Translations under genes and position numbers: made by a program
Part shown: in pieces, positions 6,475 to 8,855 of the stretch
How the letters are laid out: every line of letters starts with the position of its first letter
How positions within the stretch are numbered: the stretch's first letter is position 1
Notes under the pieces: generated by a model
Database searches by the model: none
Seen by the model: only the letters and a program-made list of their open reading frames with translations
Told to the model about the DNA's origin: nothing
From: Prevotellaceae bacterium
GTDB taxonomy: Bacteria; Bacteroidota; Bacteroidia; Bacteroidales; Paludibacteraceae
DNA length: 8,855 nucleotides
Direction of reading: 5' to 3'
Assembly: GCA_031255055.1 (NCBI GenBank)
Contig: JAIRTG010000104.1
Coordinates: forward strand, 1 to 8,855

Positions 6475-6505
6475 CAAAGGTAAGGTTTCTTTCTTTATTT
6501 GCAAA
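6475..6505 (-). promoter_or_regulatory. Promoter of tRNA-Ser
   Basis: On the minus strand TTTG (plus 6502-6505) is followed after exactly 19 bases by TACCTTTG (plus 6482-6475). This is a perfect match to the Bacteroidetes consensus TTTG-N19-TAnnTTTG. Transcription would start around 6466-6469, about 20 bases before the mature tRNA 5' end. Confidence 0.85.
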
Positions 6506-6650
6506 TTTTTTTTGTTTACGGGCGGCGCCGTTTTCAAATGAGGGTATGTCCGGTGGTTGACTTTGGTAGGTGGGGCGGATGGAAGCGACGGATAAGAGAT
6601 GTTTTTTCCGGGTAAATTTTTTCTGCTGTTTAAAAAAACTATCTGTAGGC

Positions 6651-6681
6651 TTTTTTTTTCGAAGGCGCGGCTGTATTTTTG
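6651..6681 (+). promoter_or_regulatory. Candidate promoter of the RelA/SpoT homologue
   Basis: TATTTTTG at 6674-6681 fits the Bacteroidetes -7 consensus TAnnTTTG exactly. The -33 position 19 bases upstream reads TTTT (6651-6654) in a T-run, one base off TTTG. Transcription would begin near 6690 and give a leader of roughly 160 bases that contains both copies of the 12-bp repeat. AT-richness here raises the chance of coincidence. Confidence 0.4.
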
Positions 6682-6691
6682 TTTCCGGATT

Positions 6692-6769
6692 TGCGTATAC
6701 AGACGGAACGGGATTCGTACATTTTGTTTTTTTGAATCTTTGCCGATTTTATTTCTATGCGTATACAGA
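6692..6769 (+). repeat. Direct repeat TGCGTATACAGA, two copies
   Basis: The 12-mer TGCGTATACAGA occurs at 6692-6703 and again at 6758-6769, 66 bases apart from start to start, both upstream of the RelA/SpoT start. Each contains the palindrome GTATAC. An exact 12-base repeat over so short a distance is unlikely by chance, so a protein-binding pair or an RNA-level role in the leader is possible. No known element is recognised. Confidence 0.55.
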
Positions 6770-6847
6770 GGAGGTATGTGTGAAACAGTGCGTTTTAGGG
6801 TTGAAAAGGTGGCAGGTCCGTATCTATCTATTTAAAATTTTACTGCT

Positions 6848-8725
6848 ATGGATGCTTTTGACAAAATTATCAGAAAGGAACTTTCTCATCTTTACAAGGT
6901 GATAAAACCCAGAATGACGCCGGAAGATATGAAACGGATTAAGGCGGCTTATCAACTGGCCCGCAAGGCACACGAACCACAGAAGCGCGATAACGGCACA
7001 CAACCTTATATCATACACCCGGTCGCCGTCGCCCGTATCATCGGCGAAGATTTACGCTTGGGCGCGAATCCGATTATGGCCGCTTTCCTGCATGACGTAG
7101 TGGAGGATACGCCTTATACGGTGGAGGATATTCGAAAACGGTTTGGCGATGATGTCGCTTTTCTGGTACGCGTCGTGACAAAAGAGAAGAAAGAGCATTA
7201 TGAGATGTCCAGACAATTGGATAATTTTAAGCAGATGTTGGATTCAGTTCAGTACGATATACGGGCTATTCTGCTGAAATTAGCCGACCGTCTCCATAAT
7301 ATGCGTACGTTGGACTGTCTACACGTCAATAAACAGATGAAAATTGCCGGCGAAACGGATTATTTTTACGCACCTTTGGCCAACAGACTCGGATTGTATG
7401 AGATTAAAACGGAATTGCAGAATTTGAGTTTTCGCTACAGGTGTCCTCAGGAATATGCTGTGCTGGAGAATTTGCTGGCAAAGGAGAAAACCGGAAGTAG
7501 GAAACGATTAAATTCGTTTACGGATAAGATCAGCCGCCGGTTGTTCGCTAAAGGGATCATTACGCAGTTGGACGTTAAATACAGGACGCCTTATAGTTTG
7601 TGGCTCAAAATGAAAAAGACCGGAATGGATTTCCGTCACTTGGATAACAAGCGTATGATCAAGGTTATTTTCCCGGATGATCCGTCGGTTTCCGAAAAAA
7701 ACAAATCGCTTGAAATCTATTCTCTGCTAACGGATATTTGGAAAGAGAAGCCGGGTAGTTTGTTGAATTATTTTGATGCGCCGAAGGAAAACGGCTATCA
7801 GAGTTTTCATGTTAAGTTATTGAACGAACAGGGTGAATGGGAGGAGATACACATCTCATCGGAACGGACGGTTCGCAATGCGCGGCTGGGATGCGTGGCC
7901 GAACGCACGGACAGTAATATTGAGAACTGGATCGCCAAGTTCCGCTCCGTTTTGCAGGAGATTGCACACCATAGCCAGGGTAGCGGTTATATCCAAAGCG
8001 TCGTTTCACACTTTTATAATGACGATATTCTTGTGTTTACTCCCAAAGGACATGGTGTCATTCTGCCTCAGCGCGCGACGGCGCTGGACTTTGCTTACGA
8101 AATCCACAGTTCGATCGGCGAGTGTGCCCAGTATGCCCGCATCAATGGCAAACTTTGTTCCATAAAAACCGTACTGCGCCGGGGTGACTGCGTAGAAATC
8201 GGTATGAACGAAAAAGTCTCCCCTAAACCGGACTGGTTGGATTACGCGCTGACCGATAAGGCCCGGCGCAACATCCAGTCACAGTTGCGCGGGATGAAAA
8301 AGATTCCTTTCCGGCGCTGCCCGCGCTGTCATCCGTTGCCGGGTGATGAGTTGGCCGGATTTCAAACCGGAAACGAAAAGATCACGATTCATAAACGCAA
8401 CTGCAATGAGGCCATCAGGCTGGCTTCACAGGAGGGCGATTCGATTGTGGACGTGAATTTTAAAGAAGACCCGGAGATCCTCTATCCCGTGCGTATTCAT
8501 GTAAAGGCCGTCGATCGTGATCATTTGCTTCGTGATCTGATTGACGGTATTACCGAGAAGTTAAATCTGTCTATCCACGACCTGGCAACCCGGACGGTGG
8601 ATGAGATCGTCGATTGCAGGATTGATTTTTCAGTTCATTCCGCCAGGGAGTTGCAGGAAATTGTTTCCGATCTTTATGCCGTAAAAGGGGTAGATGAAGT
8701 ACGACAACAGGAATTGAACCCGTAG
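6848..8725 (+). CDS. RelA/SpoT homologue, probably a (p)ppGpp hydrolase with degraded synthetase site
   Basis: This long RSH protein has 625 residues; classical ones have 700-745. The HD hydrolase domain is complete: R47 and H57 in the Q-K-R-x-x-G-x-x-P-Y-x-x-H-P block, H82-D83-V-V-E86-D87, and K-L-A-D147-R-L-H-N151. The synthetase region (about 225-350) keeps Y-S-L-W-L-K-M, P-K-E-N-G-Y-Q-S-F-H and E333, but N266 sits where an aspartate essential for synthesis is expected (aligned by eye, no gap, with E. coli RelA), and the H-R-I-A-E-Y-G block is lost. TGS spans about 392-455. Only about 36 residues separate it from the cysteine/ZFD motif (C491, C494, P-L-P-G-D, H515, C519), so most of the helical domain is absent. 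ACT spans about 546-621. Net hydrolysis of (p)ppGpp is likely. Conservative changes K244 and R246 replace the usual R and K. It is convergent with the DUF1080-like gene. Confidence 0.95.
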   Translation: MDAFDKIIRKELSHLYKVIKPRMTPEDMKRIKAAYQLARKAHEPQKRDNGTQPYIIHPVAVARIIGEDLRLGANPIMAAFLHDVVEDTPYTVEDIRKRFGDDVAFLVRVVTKEKKEHYEMSRQLDNFKQMLDSVQYDIRAILLKLADRLHNMRTLDCLHVNKQMKIAGETDYFYAPLANRLGLYEIKTELQNLSFRYRCPQEYAVLENLLAKEKTGSRKRLNSFTDKISRRLFAKGIITQLDVKYRTPYSLWLKMKKTGMDFRHLDNKRMIKVIFPDDPSVSEKNKSLEIYSLLTDIWKEKPGSLLNYFDAPKENGYQSFHVKLLNEQGEWEEIHISSERTVRNARLGCVAERTDSNIENWIAKFRSVLQEIAHHSQGSGYIQSVVSHFYNDDILVFTPKGHGVILPQRATALDFAYEIHSSIGECAQYARINGKLCSIKTVLRRGDCVEIGMNEKVSPKPDWLDYALTDKARRNIQSQLRGMKKIPFRRCPRCHPLPGDELAGFQTGNEKITIHKRNCNEAIRLASQEGDSIVDVNFKEDPEILYPVRIHVKAVDRDHLLRDLIDGITEKLNLSIHDLATRTVDEIVDCRIDFSVHSARELQEIVSDLYAVKGVDEVRQQELNP

Positions 8726-8749
8726 GCGTCTGCGGGGAGAGATGCTTTT
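8726..8749 (+). terminator. Weak candidate terminator after the RelA/SpoT homologue
   Basis: GCGTCT (8726-8731) can pair with AGATGC (8740-8745), including one G-U pair, around an eight-base loop, and four T follow. It begins right after the TAG stop codon. The stem is only six pairs, so efficiency is doubtful. Confidence 0.35.
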
Positions 8750-8765
8750 ACCATGCTGTTTTCGA

Positions 8766-8855
8766 TTATAAGTGGGTCAGTTGCAGATTACGGAATTGAA
8801 TTGGGCCGCCTTCGCTCTGTAAACCGATCGCGCCTTTTTTTACTTTGTTGGTGCC
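8766..8855 (-). CDS. 3' end of a DUF1080-like (3-keto-disaccharide hydrolase type) protein, partial
   Basis: Only the last 29 codons are present; the gene enters from the right edge on the minus strand and stops with TAA at 8768-8766. The peptide reads K-K-G-A-I-G-L-Q-S-E-G-G-P-I-Q-F-R-N-L-Q-L. This matches the C-terminal signature of DUF1080 beta-sandwich proteins, roughly G-x-I-x-L-Q-x-x-G-x-P-V-x-F-R-N-I. These are usually exported and linked to sugar degradation, including some 3-keto-glycoside hydrolases. The domain is known only from this tail, so neither localisation nor substrate can be given. It is convergent with the RelA/SpoT gene, 40 bases away. Confidence 0.75.
   Translation of the reverse strand, partial: GTNKVKKGAIGLQSEGGPIQFRNLQLTHL

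Larger units (their letters stand above)
6506..6847 (+). other. Leader and intergenic region before the RelA/SpoT homologue
   Basis: About 340 bases hold no gene I can support. The overlapping frames here encode low-complexity F-, K- and R-rich peptides without recognisable domains. T-runs alternate with GC-rich bits. The two things to note are a possible promoter at 6651-6681 and a duplicated 12-mer at 6692-6703 and 6758-6769. A GGAGG just before an ATG at 6776 opens a 19-codon frame, but the spacing of one base is too short for normal use. Confidence 0.5.

Noticed and set aside
6339..6560. 73-codon frame reading G-E-R-G-I-R-T-P-G-T-S-Q-Y-G-G-F across the tRNA
   Set aside because: It is the antisense translation of tRNA-Ser, a well-known spurious prediction. 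The tRNA structure accounts for the sequence.
6776..6835. Possible 19-codon leader peptide with GGAGG before its ATG, upstream of the RSH gene
   Set aside because: GGAGG is separated from the ATG by one base, too close for normal use, and Bacteroidetes rarely rely on such sites. The peptide has no attenuator-like residue run and no alternative hairpins were seen.
6570..6902. Overlapping plus-strand frames of 110 and 78 codons before the RSH gene
   Set aside because: Composition is dominated by F, L and C from T-runs. There is no domain, one overlaps the RSH start in another frame, and the two overlap each other.

Overview
The window looks like a chromosomal segment of a Bacteroidetes bacterium, most likely order Bacteroidales. 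Three things point there: a TonB-dependent receptor with an N-terminal carboxypeptidase-regulatory-like domain, promoters of the Bacteroidetes form TTTG-N19-TAnnTTTG, and a general lack of Shine-Dalgarno sequences before the genes. The species cannot be fixed from this sequence.

Left part (about 160-5585). A TetR repressor gene is followed on the same strand by four tightly spaced genes: a flavoprotein with an Isf-type cysteine motif, a TonB-dependent outer-membrane receptor, a small secreted DUF2141 protein, and a fusion of an SCP2 lipid-carrier domain to a second Isf-type flavoprotein. Two near-identical 22-bp palindromes, built as TTTAGCCA-N2-TGGC-Y-AAA, lie at the repressor's transcription start and just before the flavoprotein operon. 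They are good candidates for the TetR operators. My reading, which is inference, is a ligand-induced system that brings a hydrophobic small molecule across the outer membrane and reduces it in the cytoplasm. The substrate is unknown, and this is the best candidate here for an undescribed system.

Middle part (5582-6450). This is a decayed boundary. It holds the 5' end of an IS982-type transposase gene (minus strand) and a GNAT acetyltransferase interrupted by an in-frame TAA. It also holds a tRNA-Ser(UGA) on the minus strand with a textbook promoter and a strong hairpin terminator. The GNAT reading frame runs into that terminator.

Right part (6450-8855). About 400 bases without a convincing gene carry a possible promoter and a 12-bp direct repeat. 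They lead to a 625-residue RelA/SpoT homologue with an intact hydrolase site, a degraded synthetase site and an apparently missing helical domain. It is therefore probably a (p)ppGpp hydrolase rather than a synthetase. The window ends inside the 3' end of a convergent gene whose last 29 residues resemble DUF1080 (3-keto-disaccharide hydrolase type) proteins.
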